From Pseudomonas songnenensis (GTDB lineage Bacteria > Pseudomonadota > Gammaproteobacteria > Pseudomonadales > Pseudomonadaceae): a stretch of 64,000 bases of DNA. Both the position numbers and the translations under genes were made by a program. The stretch covers positions 715,548 through 779,547 of the forward strand of contig NZ_RFFN01000003.1 of assembly GCF_003696315.1 (NCBI RefSeq), given 5' to 3'. Positions 26,182-37,067 of this stretch are shown one piece after another (within the stretch, counting starts at the first letter, position 1; each line of letters opens with the position of its first letter). The notes under the pieces are model-generated. The model had not been told where the DNA came from. It made no database searches and worked only from the letters and a program-made list of their open reading frames with translations.

Positions 26182-27792
26182 TCAGCCTGCCTTCAGCAGA
26201 GGTCGCAGATCGAAGATCAGGCCAGCCTGCTTGAATCTGTCATAGGCCTCGCTTTCAGGCCCATCGGCATAACGCCGACGCAGATCCTCCTCGGATAGAT
26301 ACCCCCACTGCGTACGCTTAACCCTGGAAATTCCAGACCTCTTGGGAACGTCCTGCGCGAGGTAGGCCGTGGCCTTGTGAATAAGGGCCGCCAGTGGGAT
26401 GTCCGGATTCTCCGTCAACAATTCATCGGCCATAGGAATGGCGATATCCCTCGGAATTTCCATATCTTCGAGCAGAGTGGCCAGCCGCTTCGCCTTGTCA
26501 TCAGCCGGAGGGGCCGGCGGCTTCGATTGAGCGACGTTATCCAGTGATCGCGTCAGGGTCAGCAACCGCCCCTCGATCTCTGGCATCAGCAGGTCGTCAT
26601 ACTTGGCAATCAGTTCGGGCCTACCGCTCCGCAAGGCCGCCAGCATTGGATGGACCGGTTTGAACTCATCCTCGAAAACTCTGCGCAACAATAGCGGCTT
26701 GATGCACTCGGCACCTGTCACTATCGCCCGGATCTGCGCAAGCGCGAATAGCTTGATGACGATGTCCATGACCCCTTGGGTTAGGTCGTACATGGTCGCC
26801 TCCAGTTCGTCATCCAGCGTCGCCGCATTGCGCAGCCACTGGTACTTCCAGAGCCGCTTCAACAGACGCCTCCAGTGCTCATCCCGAGGCAACCTATCCC
26901 AGCGGATGCTACCCAGCCCGGAGACCCGCCGAGCAGCCCGGAAAGTACGCTGGAAGAACTTGCTGGCCCGGTGGGTGCCGACCTGAATGATCGGAACACC
27001 TATGGTGTTCACCAGCGACACAAAGAAATTGTGCATTTTCTCGGCACCACCGGAGCGTGCCTCATTGAGGTTCTGAACCTCGTCGATAATCAGCACTCCG
27101 AGCGCGTGCAGATTGGCCACCTGGCACATGGATGCCAGCAGACGTTTGGTACCCAGCTTCTTGCGTCCGTGACTCCGGCTGTAGCGGGTACCCAGAATCT
27201 TGTCTACTTCGTTGAAGAAGCTCAGACACAGCTCATCCAGGTCACCGTCAATGGGACAGTCGACCTTCAGGTAGACCAGTTGAGTGATGTTGTATTCAGG
27301 GTGATGGAGAGCTTGGGGATACATACCCAGGATCCGCTCCAGCGTGCGCGTCTTGCCGCAACCGGAACAACCGAACAGCGACAGGCTGTTGGCCGTAGAA
27401 GAGACACTCTGGTACACCGCCGCATCCAGATCCTCCTCCTCGACACGACGATAGCCATTCTGCAGATGCGCATACCAGGCACCGCTAGCCGGATTCCGAC
27501 CGATGTACCCCTGACGGATCATCAGGCTGATCTTGCTTTCCAGCTCCAAGTGATGGCTCAGCGGCTGGAAGAAACCATGCAACAGGCGGGCAATCGCATG
27601 AGCCCTGAGCCGACCATCCAGATGCGCCTCCTGCGGCTCAAAACCGGGAAGCTGCTGCAATAGACCGACCACCTCCTGCAAATCAGGAATCGGAGGCAAT
27701 GCGCTGATGAGCGGATTGTCCTGATACTCGGGAAGCTGCTGCTCTTGGTAACGCGCCAGGGGAATAACTCCGCGCGGGAATCCTTCAGTCAT
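26182..27792 (-). CDS. tnsC: TnsC, AAA+ transposition regulator
   Basis: This 536-aa ATPase links target selection to the transposase and confers target immunity. Walker A is GCSGCGKT (141-148) and Walker B is GVLIIDEVQNL (about 235-245). Tn7 TnsC is about 555 aa, so it is full length. It overlaps tnsB by 8 bp and lies one base from tnsD, a fully coupled operon. Confidence 0.94.
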   Translation of the reverse strand: MTEGFPRGVIPLARYQEQQLPEYQDNPLISALPPIPDLQEVVGLLQQLPGFEPQEAHLDGRLRAHAIARLLHGFFQPLSHHLELESKISLMIRQGYIGRNPASGAWYAHLQNGYRRVEEEDLDAAVYQSVSSTANSLSLFGCSGCGKTRTLERILGMYPQALHHPEYNITQLVYLKVDCPIDGDLDELCLSFFNEVDKILGTRYSRSHGRKKLGTKRLLASMCQVANLHALGVLIIDEVQNLNEARSGGAEKMHNFFVSLVNTIGVPIIQVGTHRASKFFQRTFRAARRVSGLGSIRWDRLPRDEHWRRLLKRLWKYQWLRNAATLDDELEATMYDLTQGVMDIVIKLFALAQIRAIVTGAECIKPLLLRRVFEDEFKPVHPMLAALRSGRPELIAKYDDLLMPEIEGRLLTLTRSLDNVAQSKPPAPPADDKAKRLATLLEDMEIPRDIAIPMADELLTENPDIPLAALIHKATAYLAQDVPKRSGISRVKRTQWGYLSEEDLRRRYADGPESEAYDRFKQAGLIFDLRPLLKAG

Positions 27793-29872
27793 CCTCTTCC
27801 TCCTTGAATATCAGGTCGCTAAGATCCGGGAAGGCATAGTCTTCCTGCTTCTCTCCCCGCAATGGGATCACCTCAGCCGGCTTTTCCTGCTGTATTTTCT
27901 CCGGTTTGAATGCTGTTTTCTGGCGTTCCTGGCGCTTTTCCTGCTGCTTGTTCTTGCGGATCTGGGTTCCCAGATCCTTCTTAGTCATACCCGTTTTTAC
28001 CGGACTTGCATCCTCTGCCTGGGCAATAATGGACTCGATCTGCTTCAGAAGATTGCCCCTCTCTACCAAAGCTTGTGCAGCTGCGTTGGTATCGCTACGT
28101 CGTTCATCTCTAGACAGCAGCCAGACATCCCAGAAGGTCATCCCCCTGAAGCGCCGACTGCGATCGGCAAGATCGCAAACCCAATAGTCCTTGAGGCTAT
28201 TGGACAGCCGCAGGTAAATATGGTCGGCGCTACGCGGATCGTATGCGACCGTTACCCCCGTAGGCCGGCGCCCCTGACCTCGGTGGAACCACCCCTCCCT
28301 GATTGCTTCCTGACAGCTGTAGAAGCAGCCGAACAGCCTGATTCCCAGTTCCGAAACCGTGGCCGACTCATGGGGCAAAAGATTGATCCGCACCAGCTCC
28401 TCGGGCGCAGTACGTAACCGACCGGTCAGGTTGGCCAGGCCCCAGTTCCACAGCATGACCGGAATGGCTGGCAGATCGCCCGGCATACCAGAGGTCCTGT
28501 CGTATTTGCTCAAGGTGTGAAAGTTGTTGTGGTGGAGGATGCCGGCGATGATGATCTGGGTAAACTCGGGCAAGGTCAGGCTGGCATCAAGCCTGTAGTC
28601 GTGGCCACCCCGCTTCCGGCTGGTAGTGTCCTCGACCACTCCGCTGGCATAGGGTTTAAAACGCTCCTGCACCGTCCGGAAATAACGCTCGACGATCCCC
28701 TTGGCATCTCCTCGCCTGGCCGGTGCATTCTCGATGCGAACGCCGAAGGCTTGGGAAAATGCTTCTACCTTGGTGCCATTCAGTTCGCCCTTATCGGCCA
28801 GCACTACATCCGGCAAGCCTTGGACAGGCCAGTCACTGGCATCGATCTCCACGCCATACTGGCGGCAATACTCAACCTTGTCGGCGACCGTGTTGGCCAA
28901 TGCCACCATGGCGCTGACCCAGGAAGGCCCATCGAATCCGACGTACATGCCAACGACCATACGGCTGAACACGTCGATCACCATGTAAACGACAGGCCTG
29001 CCGACGATAAGGCTGCGATCATGTTCTGAAACCAGATAGATATCGGCGATGGTGGCATCTATCTGGTAGCGGTATCCGGGCCCAAGTGCCTCGGTCGTCG
29101 ATGTGCTACTGAGCGGCCGGAAGTCCTTGGCAAAATCCACTGCGGACACCCTGCATGGCAAGGTGTCGGTGAAGTGATACTCGCGCCCATAGAAGTAACG
29201 GAACTGCCCCAATGTAGGCAGTTCTGAGGTCGGTAGTTGCGGCAGAACAGCACGGAGCAGGTTCAGCCCGGAGGCGTAGGCATCAGGAATGGACGGATGT
29301 CTTTCCTTGAGTAAGCGCTCCTCGATGACCCGGCGAAAAATGCGCTCGATGTCCGGCGTGACATTACTCCCTTTCCCCTCCATCACCACTCTGGGCCTAC
29401 CCAGCTTGGCTTGGCTCGGCTTTCTGCGTTTGCCACGGGCGCCCGAGTTGACGTAGTCCGGCAGGAGGGCGTTCCTGCACATGCCTCGCTGCCAGTAGCG
29501 CCTCAGTAACCTATACACCGTCTGATTGGTGATACCATGGCGCTCCATGATGCCTCTGACAATGAGCCCTCTGGGACGCCGTACGAAAAGCTGGGGATCG
29601 TGCACAAAATCCTCCAGCATTGCCCAAGCTTCATCACGCTTCTGTTGATCAAGAGAACCTTCCTCAACCTCCCGGAGGACTGTCTCCTCGAAGGGATCGG
29701 CAATGCTCTCCAGCTCCCGCTCCATTAGCAAACGCTCCAGCTCTGCAACCGATATTGGTTCGGGCAACGCCGTGTCCGAATAGATATCGATCCAGATGGC
29801 CTGCTCGGTGCCGGACCAAAGCAGACGCTTTCGCAGTTCCCCTATCTGGAACACCTGATTAACGGGAAACAC
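27785..29872 (-). CDS. tnsB: TnsB, DDE transposase
   Basis: This 695-aa DDE recombinase cuts and joins the 3' ends of the element. The triad is Asp272 (in YQIDATIADIYL), Asp360 (VVLADKGELNG) and Glu395 (AKGIVERYFRTV), nearly the same numbering as Tn7 TnsB (273, 361, 396). The N-terminal region should hold the helix-turn-helix that binds the repeated end sites, and the Lys/Gln-rich C-terminus is the TnsC-contacting tail. It overlaps tnsA by 14 bp and tnsC by 8 bp. Confidence 0.96.
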   Translation of the reverse strand: MFPVNQVFQIGELRKRLLWSGTEQAIWIDIYSDTALPEPISVAELERLLMERELESIADPFEETVLREVEEGSLDQQKRDEAWAMLEDFVHDPQLFVRRPRGLIVRGIMERHGITNQTVYRLLRRYWQRGMCRNALLPDYVNSGARGKRRKPSQAKLGRPRVVMEGKGSNVTPDIERIFRRVIEERLLKERHPSIPDAYASGLNLLRAVLPQLPTSELPTLGQFRYFYGREYHFTDTLPCRVSAVDFAKDFRPLSSTSTTEALGPGYRYQIDATIADIYLVSEHDRSLIVGRPVVYMVIDVFSRMVVGMYVGFDGPSWVSAMVALANTVADKVEYCRQYGVEIDASDWPVQGLPDVVLADKGELNGTKVEAFSQAFGVRIENAPARRGDAKGIVERYFRTVQERFKPYASGVVEDTTSRKRGGHDYRLDASLTLPEFTQIIIAGILHHNNFHTLSKYDRTSGMPGDLPAIPVMLWNWGLANLTGRLRTAPEELVRINLLPHESATVSELGIRLFGCFYSCQEAIREGWFHRGQGRRPTGVTVAYDPRSADHIYLRLSNSLKDYWVCDLADRSRRFRGMTFWDVWLLSRDERRSDTNAAAQALVERGNLLKQIESIIAQAEDASPVKTGMTKKDLGTQIRKNKQQEKRQERQKTAFKPEKIQQEKPAEVIPLRGEKQEDYAFPDLSDLIFKEEEDD

Positions 29873-30686
29873 TGCTCAACTCCTGATGCATTTGATGAGG
29901 ATTGACAACCAGGTCTTTCGGCTTCAGTTCCCGGTAAGGGATATCTAGATCGAAAAGGAAACAGTGCCGGGCCAGCAACTGACGTAGCCAATAGAGCGCC
30001 TGGCCAGCCTCCAGTTGGCCGGAGGTATCCAGTCCTTGGGCAATAGCGGTCATCGTCCGATCTGGGTGGCGCTGAAGCTCAAGCAGAAACAGCTGCTGGT
30101 AATGGGCGAGATCGTTCAAGGCGAGATCGTCTTCAGCATGCGCAGGATAGAGCCATTGGATATTGGCAAATGCCACCTTGGATACCTCACGCTCCGTGAC
30201 GATGACCCATGTAATACCTTTTTCCTGCCAGTAACGCCTTTCAAGCTCAAGCCTCTCGATGACTTCAGGCTTCTGCAGGTCGACACTGTACTTGGCCTGA
30301 ATCGCGATGCTCGGCCGCTGAGGATCTTCGAAATCCACCAAGAAGTCGCTGGTCAGTACCTGCGGAGTGCCCTTGTAACGCCCGTGGGGCAGGCCAAGCT
30401 CCTCGGCGATGCGCACCGTATCGTCGACCCGCATCGGGAACTGTTCACGGATATCTGTGACATGGGGAGACCGATCCAAAGTCAGGAAGATGGCAAGTTC
30501 AAGATCAGATAGAAGATGGTGTAAACGCCCGGTCCTGCTGCCAGGCAGGCGGTGGGAGCGCCCCAGCGAGGATACGTCCCTGGTGTAGATGAACGGCTTG
30601 TAGTCCGATCCCTGGCCTTGGCCACGCCCGTCCTTGAGCCTTCTATCGATCTGGGCTTGGGTCAGCCCTTTGAATGTTCCAGACAT
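29859..30686 (-). CDS. tnsA: TnsA, 5'-strand endonuclease of Tn7
   Basis: This 275-aa restriction-like endonuclease cuts the 5' ends so that Tn7 moves by cut and paste. The active site residues Glu63 (SDLELAIF), Asp114 (LTSDFLVDF), Gln130 and Lys132 (AIQAKYS) fall at exactly the positions known in E. coli Tn7 TnsA. The C-terminal part is a winged-helix-like domain. It is the first gene of the tns operon, with its start about 120 bp inside the right end, so its promoter overlaps the TnsB sites and could be autoregulated. Confidence 0.95.
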   Translation of the reverse strand: MSGTFKGLTQAQIDRRLKDGRGQGQGSDYKPFIYTRDVSSLGRSHRLPGSRTGRLHHLLSDLELAIFLTLDRSPHVTDIREQFPMRVDDTVRIAEELGLPHGRYKGTPQVLTSDFLVDFEDPQRPSIAIQAKYSVDLQKPEVIERLELERRYWQEKGITWVIVTEREVSKVAFANIQWLYPAHAEDDLALNDLAHYQQLFLLELQRHPDRTMTAIAQGLDTSGQLEAGQALYWLRQLLARHCFLFDLDIPYRELKPKDLVVNPHQMHQELSSVSR

Positions 30687-30740
30687 GAGAAAGCCTGCAC
30701 CCCTGTGTCGATGACCTCAACATAGCGGATACAGGCTCAG

Positions 30741-30805
30741 GATGAAACTTTATTTATAAGAATGATACTTTATTTGAACAGATGAGACTTTATTTTCATC
30801 CCACA
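30741..30805. repeat. Right transposon end with three packed TnsB-type sites
   Basis: Read inward from 30805 the sequence is TGTGGGATGAAAATAAAGTC, and AAATAAAGTNTCAT motifs repeat every 20 bp or so (30781-30802, 30761-30777, 30741-30756). The close packing identifies the right end, adjacent to glmS. The tnsA promoter must lie among or just inside these sites. Confidence 0.87.
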
Positions 30806-30868
30806 ACACTCAGCTGACCAACAACTGCTTCACTCGACGGTTACGGACTTGGCCAGGTTGCGCGGCTG
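30806..30868. other. attTn7 target region with right copy of the ACACT duplication
   Basis: ACACT at 30806-30810 is the right target duplication. Its bases lie 20-24 positions past the last base of the glmS stop codon, the standard Tn7 insertion point. The TnsD-binding part is the last codons of glmS (from about 30830), encoding [12 protein letters not shown], highly conserved across bacteria. Confidence 0.92.
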
Positions 30869-32680
30869 GTCGACGTCGGTACCGCGCAGCACCGCCACGT
30901 AGTACGACAGCAGCTGCAGCGGCAGGGTGTAGAGAATCGGCGCCAGTGCATCATGGATGTGCGGCATGTTCACCACGAAAATGCCCTCGCCGTTCTCGAA
31001 ACCGGCCTCGCGATCAGCGAAGACGATCAGTTCGCCACCGCGAGCGCGAACTTCCTGCAGGTTCGACTTGAGCTTCTCCAGCAGCTCGTTGTTCGGCGCC
31101 ACGGTGACCACCGGCATGTCCGCGTCCACCAGCGCCAGCGGGCCGTGCTTTAGCTCGCCGGCCGGATAGGCTTCGGCGTGGATGTAGGAAATTTCCTTGA
31201 GCTTGAGCGCACCCTCCATCGCCACCGGGTACTGGGCGCCCCGGCCGAGGAACAGGGTGTGGTGTTTCTCGGCGAAGTGCTCGGAAATCTTCTCCACTGT
31301 GGTGTCCATCGCCAGCGCCTCGCCCAGACGCGTCGGCAGTCGGCGCAGCTCCTCCACCAGTTCGGCTTCACTGGCCGCGCTCAGGGTGCCGCGGACATGG
31401 CCCAGCGACAGGGTCAGCAGCATCAGGCCGACCAGCTGGGTGGTGAAGGCCTTGGTCGAGGCGACGCCGATTTCCGGCCCGGCCTGCGTCAGCAGGGTCA
31501 GGTCAGACTCGCGCACCAGTGAGCTGATACCGACGTTGCAGATCGCCAGGCTGGCGATATAACCGCCTTCGTCCCTGGAACGCTGTTTGGCGTTGCGCAG
31601 CGCTGCCAGCGTATCGGCCGTCTCACCGGACTGGGAAATGGTCACGAACAGGGTATCCGGCTGCACCACCACCTTGCGGTAGCGAAACTCGCTGGCTACC
31701 TCGACCTGGCAGGGAATGCCGGCCAGCTCTTCCAGCCAGTACCGCGCCACCATGCCGGCGTGATAACTGGTACCGCAGGCGACGATCTGCACGTTGCGCA
31801 CCTTGGCGAACAGCTCGCCGGCCTGCGGGCCGAACGCTTCCACCAGTACCTGACGGTCGCCCAGGCGGCCTTCCAAGGTGCGCTGCACGACCTTGGGCTG
31901 CTCATGGATTTCCTTGAGCATGAAGTGGCGATACGCGCCCTTGTCCGCCGCCTCCGCGCCTTCGTGATATTGCACCGCCTCGCGTTGCACCGGCTGGCCA
32001 TCGACATCCCAGATCTGCACGGCATCACGACGGATCTCGGCGATATCGCCTTCTTCCAGATACATGAAGCGGTCGGTGACCTGGCGCAGGGCCAGCTGGT
32101 CGGAAGCGAGGAAGTTTTCGCCCAGGCCCAGACCGATCACCAGCGGGCTGCCGCTGCGCGCGGCAAGCAGACGATCCGGTTGTTTGGCGCTGATCACCGC
32201 CAGGCCATAGGCGCCATGCAGCTCCTTGACCGCAGCCTTGAGCGCCGCGGCGAGATCGCCCAGCGATTCCAGCTTGTGGTGCAGCAGGTGCACGATGACT
32301 TCGGTATCGGTGTCGGACAGGAACACGTAGCCCATGTCCTTGAGCTGGGCGCGCAGGGCCTCGTGATTCTCGATGATGCCGTTGTGCACCACCGCCAGGT
32401 CGTCGCCGGAGAAATGCGGATGAGCATTGCGCTCGCAGGGCGCACCGTGCGTTGCCCAGCGGGTATGCGCGATACCCAGGCGGCCAACCAGCGGCGTCTG
32501 CTGCTGAGCCAGTTCCAGTTCGGCGACCTTGCCGTTGCGACGCAGACGCTCCAGCGTACCGCTGTCGTTCAGCACGGCCACACCGGCGCTATCGTAGCCA
32601 CGGTATTCCAGGCGCTTGAGGCCTTCGAGAAGGATCGCGGTGATGTTGCGTTCGGCGACGGCGCCAACGATGCCACACAT
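30830..32680 (-). CDS. glmS: Glutamine-fructose-6-phosphate aminotransferase
   Basis: This 616-aa enzyme makes glucosamine-6-phosphate from fructose-6-phosphate and glutamine, the first step toward peptidoglycan and LPS sugars. The N-terminal Cys2 nucleophile ([10 protein letters not shown]) marks the glutaminase domain (about 1-240), followed by two SIS isomerase domains, and the conserved C-terminal end is LAKSVTVE. The gene is intact despite the adjacent transposon. It follows the DeoR-type regulator by two bases and lies downstream of glmU. Insertion has cut it off from its original terminator. Confidence 0.97.
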   Translation of the reverse strand: MCGIVGAVAERNITAILLEGLKRLEYRGYDSAGVAVLNDSGTLERLRRNGKVAELELAQQQTPLVGRLGIAHTRWATHGAPCERNAHPHFSGDDLAVVHNGIIENHEALRAQLKDMGYVFLSDTDTEVIVHLLHHKLESLGDLAAALKAAVKELHGAYGLAVISAKQPDRLLAARSGSPLVIGLGLGENFLASDQLALRQVTDRFMYLEEGDIAEIRRDAVQIWDVDGQPVQREAVQYHEGAEAADKGAYRHFMLKEIHEQPKVVQRTLEGRLGDRQVLVEAFGPQAGELFAKVRNVQIVACGTSYHAGMVARYWLEELAGIPCQVEVASEFRYRKVVVQPDTLFVTISQSGETADTLAALRNAKQRSRDEGGYIASLAICNVGISSLVRESDLTLLTQAGPEIGVASTKAFTTQLVGLMLLTLSLGHVRGTLSAASEAELVEELRRLPTRLGEALAMDTTVEKISEHFAEKHHTLFLGRGAQYPVAMEGALKLKEISYIHAEAYPAGELKHGPLALVDADMPVVTVAPNNELLEKLKSNLQEVRARGGELIVFADREAGFENGEGIFVVNMPHIHDALAPILYTLPLQLLSYYVAVLRGTDVDQPRNLAKSVTVE

Positions 32681-32682
32681 AG

Positions 32683-33465
32683 TCAGGTCTCCAGATTGGG
32701 TTCGACGGCCACGCAGATCAGTTTCACGCCGCGGGCCAGGATGCTGGTGCGCGCCTCGTCGCTGAGGCGCTCATCGGTAATCAGGGTGTGCACGCTGCCC
32801 CACGGCAGCTCGAGATTGGGAATGCGCCGGCCGATCTTGTCGGCCTCGGCGAGCACGATGACTTCACGCGCGACATCGGCCATCACGCGCGACAATCCCA
32901 ACAGCTCGTTGAACGTGGTAGTGCCACGCTCCAGGTCGATGCCATCGGCGCCGATGAACAGCTGGTCGAAGTCGTAGGAACGCAGCACCTGCTCGGCGAC
33001 CTGACCCTGAAAGGACTCCGAATGCGGGTCCCAGGTGCCACCGGTCATCAGCAGCACCGGCTCATGCTCCAGCTCGCGCAACGCATTGACCACGTTCAGC
33101 GAGTTGGTCATGACCACCAGCCCGTGCTTGTGACCGAGCTGCGGAATCATCGCCGCAGTGGTGGTGCCGCTGTCGATGATGATTCTTGCATGCTCGCGGA
33201 TGCAGCCCACCGCAGCGCCGGCAATCGCCTGTTTGTATGGCGAGACGGGCTGGACGCTATCGCCGATCAGCTCCTGAGGCAGCGGCACCGCGCCGCCGTA
33301 ACGACGCAGTAGCAGGCCGTTCTTTTCCAGCGCGGCGAGGTCTTTGCGGATGGTGACTTCCGAGGTCTCGAAGCGCCGGGACAGCTCGTCGACACTGACC
33401 TCGCCACGCTCGTTGAGCAAGGCGAGAATGGCGTGACGGCGTTGCGGTGTGTTGCGCTTCGACAT
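32683..33465 (-). CDS. DeoR-family regulator linked to glmS
   Basis: This 260-aa repressor has the N-terminal DeoR helix-turn-helix ([20 protein letters not shown] and [16 protein letters not shown]) and a C-terminal sugar-phosphate sensing domain of the DeoRC type ([19 protein letters not shown]). It sits between glmU and glmS, so an amino-sugar phosphate is a likely effector. The gene starts five bases from a large inverted repeat that is probably its own operator. Its stop is two bases from the glmS start. Confidence 0.92.
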   Translation of the reverse strand: MSKRNTPQRRHAILALLNERGEVSVDELSRRFETSEVTIRKDLAALEKNGLLLRRYGGAVPLPQELIGDSVQPVSPYKQAIAGAAVGCIREHARIIIDSGTTTAAMIPQLGHKHGLVVMTNSLNVVNALRELEHEPVLLMTGGTWDPHSESFQGQVAEQVLRSYDFDQLFIGADGIDLERGTTTFNELLGLSRVMADVAREVIVLAEADKIGRRIPNLELPWGSVHTLITDERLSDEARTSILARGVKLICVAVEPNLET

Positions 33466-33469
33466 TGCT

Positions 33470-33508
33470 ATGTTTCGATTCGAAAGTTAATGGTGCGAAT
33501 CAAAACAT
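33470..33508. promoter_or_regulatory. Putative operator of the glmS-linked DeoR regulator
   Basis: ATGTTTCGATTCG (33470-33482) and CGAATCAAAACAT (33496-33508) form 13-bp inverted arms with one mismatch, separated by 13 bp. It lies from 5 to 43 bases upstream of the regulator's start codon. The centre-to-centre arm spacing of 26 bp suits a tetrameric DeoR-type protein. Confidence 0.6.
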
Positions 33509-33647
33509 AAGGGACAGAGACGGTGCAAGCACGCCGTGCGCCAGACCGACACTGGCGGCGGGCAGCAACGCAGTCCCGGCCCGCTGGTCAGCGTTCATCC
33601 GGGCGTGCTGCCCTTCTCCGCGCCGGCACGCCCTCGTCCCAGTGGAC

Positions 33648-35012
33648 TTACGACTTGTTTTTTACCGGGCGCTGCCAACCTTCGATGTTGCGCTGACGCC
33701 CGCGGCCGAGCCCGAGCGTATGTGCCGGCACGTCTTCCGTGATGGTCGAGCCAGCGCCGGTCGTAGCGCCGTCACCCAGGTTCAGCGGCGCCACCAGCGA
33801 GCTGTTGGAGCCGATGAAGACGTCCTCGCCCATTATCGTCCTGAACTTGTTGGCGCCATCGTAGTTGCAGGTGATGGTGCCGGCGCCGATGTTGGTACGG
33901 GCACCGATTTCGGCGTCGCCCAGGTAGCTGAGGTGACCGGCTTTGGCAGCATCGCCCAGCGTCGCGTTCTTCAGCTCCACGAAGTTACCTACGTGAGCCT
34001 TCTTGCCCAGCACCGCGCCCGGGCGCAGACGCGCGAAGGGTCCGCAATCCGCATCCTCACCAACTACCGCACCCTCCAGATGGGAATTGGCCTTGATGAT
34101 CGCACCGCGGCGCAGGGTGCTGTCCTTGATCACGCAGTTCGGTCCGATCTGCACATCGTCTTCGATGACCACCGTGCCCTCGAGTATCACGTTGACGTCG
34201 ATCAGCACATCACGGCCCACGCTGACCTCACCGCGCACATCGAAGCGCGCCGGATCGCGCAGGGTGACGCCTCGCGCCATCAGGCGCCGGGCTGCACGCT
34301 GCTGGTAGCGGCGCTCCAGCTCGGCCAGCTGGATGCGGTCGTTGGCGCCCTGCACTTCCATCGCGTCCAGCGGCTGCTCGGTGGCCACACGCAAGCCATC
34401 GGCCACGGCCATGGCGATCACATCCGTCAGGTAGTACTCGCCCTGGGCGTTACTGTTGGAGAGCCTTCCAAGCCACTCGCCGATACGACTGCCCGGTACG
34501 GCGAGAATCCCGGTATTGCCTTCGCGGATCGCCTTCTGCTCATCCGTGGCATCCTTGTGCTCGACGATGGCCTGCACTTCGCCGCGCGCGTCGCGGACGA
34601 TCCGTCCATAGCCGGTCGGGTCATCCAGCGTAACCGTCAGCAGCGCCAACTGCTCCGGTCCGACCTTCTGCAACAGGCGCTGCAGCGTTTCAGCTTCGAT
34701 CAGCGGCACATCGCCATAGAGGATCAGCACACGCTCGGCCGACAGATTAGGCAAGGCCTGCGCCACCGCATGCCCGGTGCCCAACTGCTCGGCCTGGACG
34801 ACGAAGTCGAGATCATCACCGGCCAGTCGCTGGCGCACCTGCTCGGCACCATGGCCGATGACCACCTGGATGCTCTGCGGCTGCAACGCGCGGGCCGTGC
34901 CGATGACATGACCGAGCATGGATTTGCCAGCCACCGGGTGCAGTACCTTTGGCAGAGCCGAGCGCATGCGCGTGCCCTGGCCAGCCGCGAGAATGACGAT
35001 ATCGAGGGACAT
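33648..35012 (-). CDS. glmU: Bifunctional UDP-GlcNAc pyrophosphorylase / GlcN-1-P acetyltransferase
   Basis: This 454-aa enzyme acetylates glucosamine-1-phosphate and then uridylates it to UDP-GlcNAc. The N-terminal nucleotidyltransferase signature is [19 protein letters not shown], and the C-terminal half is a left-handed beta-helix of hexapeptide repeats ([24 protein letters not shown]). It lies between the ATP synthase operon and the regulator-glmS pair on the same strand. Confidence 0.97.
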   Translation of the reverse strand: MSLDIVILAAGQGTRMRSALPKVLHPVAGKSMLGHVIGTARALQPQSIQVVIGHGAEQVRQRLAGDDLDFVVQAEQLGTGHAVAQALPNLSAERVLILYGDVPLIEAETLQRLLQKVGPEQLALLTVTLDDPTGYGRIVRDARGEVQAIVEHKDATDEQKAIREGNTGILAVPGSRIGEWLGRLSNSNAQGEYYLTDVIAMAVADGLRVATEQPLDAMEVQGANDRIQLAELERRYQQRAARRLMARGVTLRDPARFDVRGEVSVGRDVLIDVNVILEGTVVIEDDVQIGPNCVIKDSTLRRGAIIKANSHLEGAVVGEDADCGPFARLRPGAVLGKKAHVGNFVELKNATLGDAAKAGHLSYLGDAEIGARTNIGAGTITCNYDGANKFRTIMGEDVFIGSNSSLVAPLNLGDGATTGAGSTITEDVPAHTLGLGRGRQRNIEGWQRPVKNKS

Positions 35013-35103
35013 GAAGCGATTCCTGAGCGGTTTCGGCCCGGCAGCTCACCCGTAACTAGTCAGGGTGTAGCTGGTATCAGCGCCGACAAATGGCAGAAAA
35101 AGA

Positions 35104-35129
35104 AAAAGGGTAGCCAAGGCTACCCTTTT
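35104..35129 (-). terminator. Intrinsic terminator of the ATP synthase operon
   Basis: AAAAGGGTAGCC (35104-35115) and GGCTACCCTTTT (35118-35129) form a perfect 12-bp stem 28 bases past the atpC stop, followed on the minus strand by CTTTTTCTG. The A/T symmetry lets it work in both directions. Confidence 0.85.
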
Positions 35130-35157
35130 ACTCGTGCGCGATGAAGTTGCGAGTCGA

Positions 35158-35586
35158 TCAGTGACGACCGTACTTCTTGCGCATTGCCTCGATGGTCCGC
35201 AGCTGGGCTGCGGCCTCGGCCAGGCGAGCGGCGGCGGAACCGTAATCGAATTCCGCGCCCTTCTCGTGCAGGGCCTTCTCGGCAGCTTTGACGGCAGCCT
35301 GAGCGGCAGCTTCGTCGATGTCCTTGGCGCGCGTAGCGGTATCGGCGAGAACCTTCACCATGTTCGGCTGCACTTCGATGAAGCCGCCGGAGATGTAGAA
35401 GATCTCCTCGTCACCACCCTGCTTGATCACTCGAACCGGACCCGGCTTGAGATCAGTCAGCAGCGGCGCGTGACCCGGCAGAACGCCGATGTCACCCAGG
35501 TTGCCGTGGGCGACGACCATTTCCACCAGCCCCGAGAACAGCTCTTCTTCCGCACTGACGATGTCGCAATGCACTGTCATAGCCAT
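35158..35586 (-). CDS. atpC: F1Fo ATP synthase epsilon subunit
   Basis: This protein of about 142 aa belongs to the central stalk and inhibits ATP hydrolysis. It shows the N-terminal beta-sandwich motif [16 protein letters not shown] and [20 protein letters not shown], then a two-helix C-terminus rich in Ala. The ATG at 35586 is preferred because GAGG lies seven bases upstream; an ATG two codons earlier overlaps that spacing. Last gene of the operon. Confidence 0.95.
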   Translation of the reverse strand: MAMTVHCDIVSAEEELFSGLVEMVVAHGNLGDIGVLPGHAPLLTDLKPGPVRVIKQGGDEEIFYISGGFIEVQPNMVKVLADTATRAKDIDEAAAQAAVKAAEKALHEKGAEFDYGSAAARLAEAAAQLRTIEAMRKKYGRH

Positions 35587-35660
35587 GTTCATGCCTCGGT
35601 AATCAGCCTGACCGACAGCTGCCGGTCAGGCTGGTTGGCGCCCGCGAACGGGCGCGCCAG

Positions 35661-37067
<1,407 letters not shown>

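Larger units (their letters stand above)
15677..30805 (-). mobile_element. Complete Tn7-family transposon at attTn7, 15,129 bp
   Basis: The element is bounded by inverted TGTGGGAYGAAAATAAAGT ends and flanked by the ACACT duplication. It carries tnsA, tnsB, tnsC, tnsD and tnsE in the canonical order and orientation, with tnsA next to glmS and transcription running away from it. Catalytic residues in TnsA and TnsB, the ATPase motifs of TnsC and the zinc-finger residues of TnsD are all intact, so it looks competent to move. The right end faces glmS as in classical Tn7. The cargo is a restriction-modification-like operon plus one small gene at the left end. No integron, cas genes or resistance genes are present. 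Confidence 0.97.

Noticed and set aside
15677..30805. CRISPR-associated (guide-RNA-directed) Tn7-like transposon
   Set aside because: No cas genes, no repeat-spacer array, and both tnsD and tnsE are present, so targeting is of the classical Tn7 kind.
33447..35144. 565-aa open frame on the plus strand opposite glmU
   Set aside because: It is an antisense shadow of glmU, has no family pattern and is a by-product of high GC.
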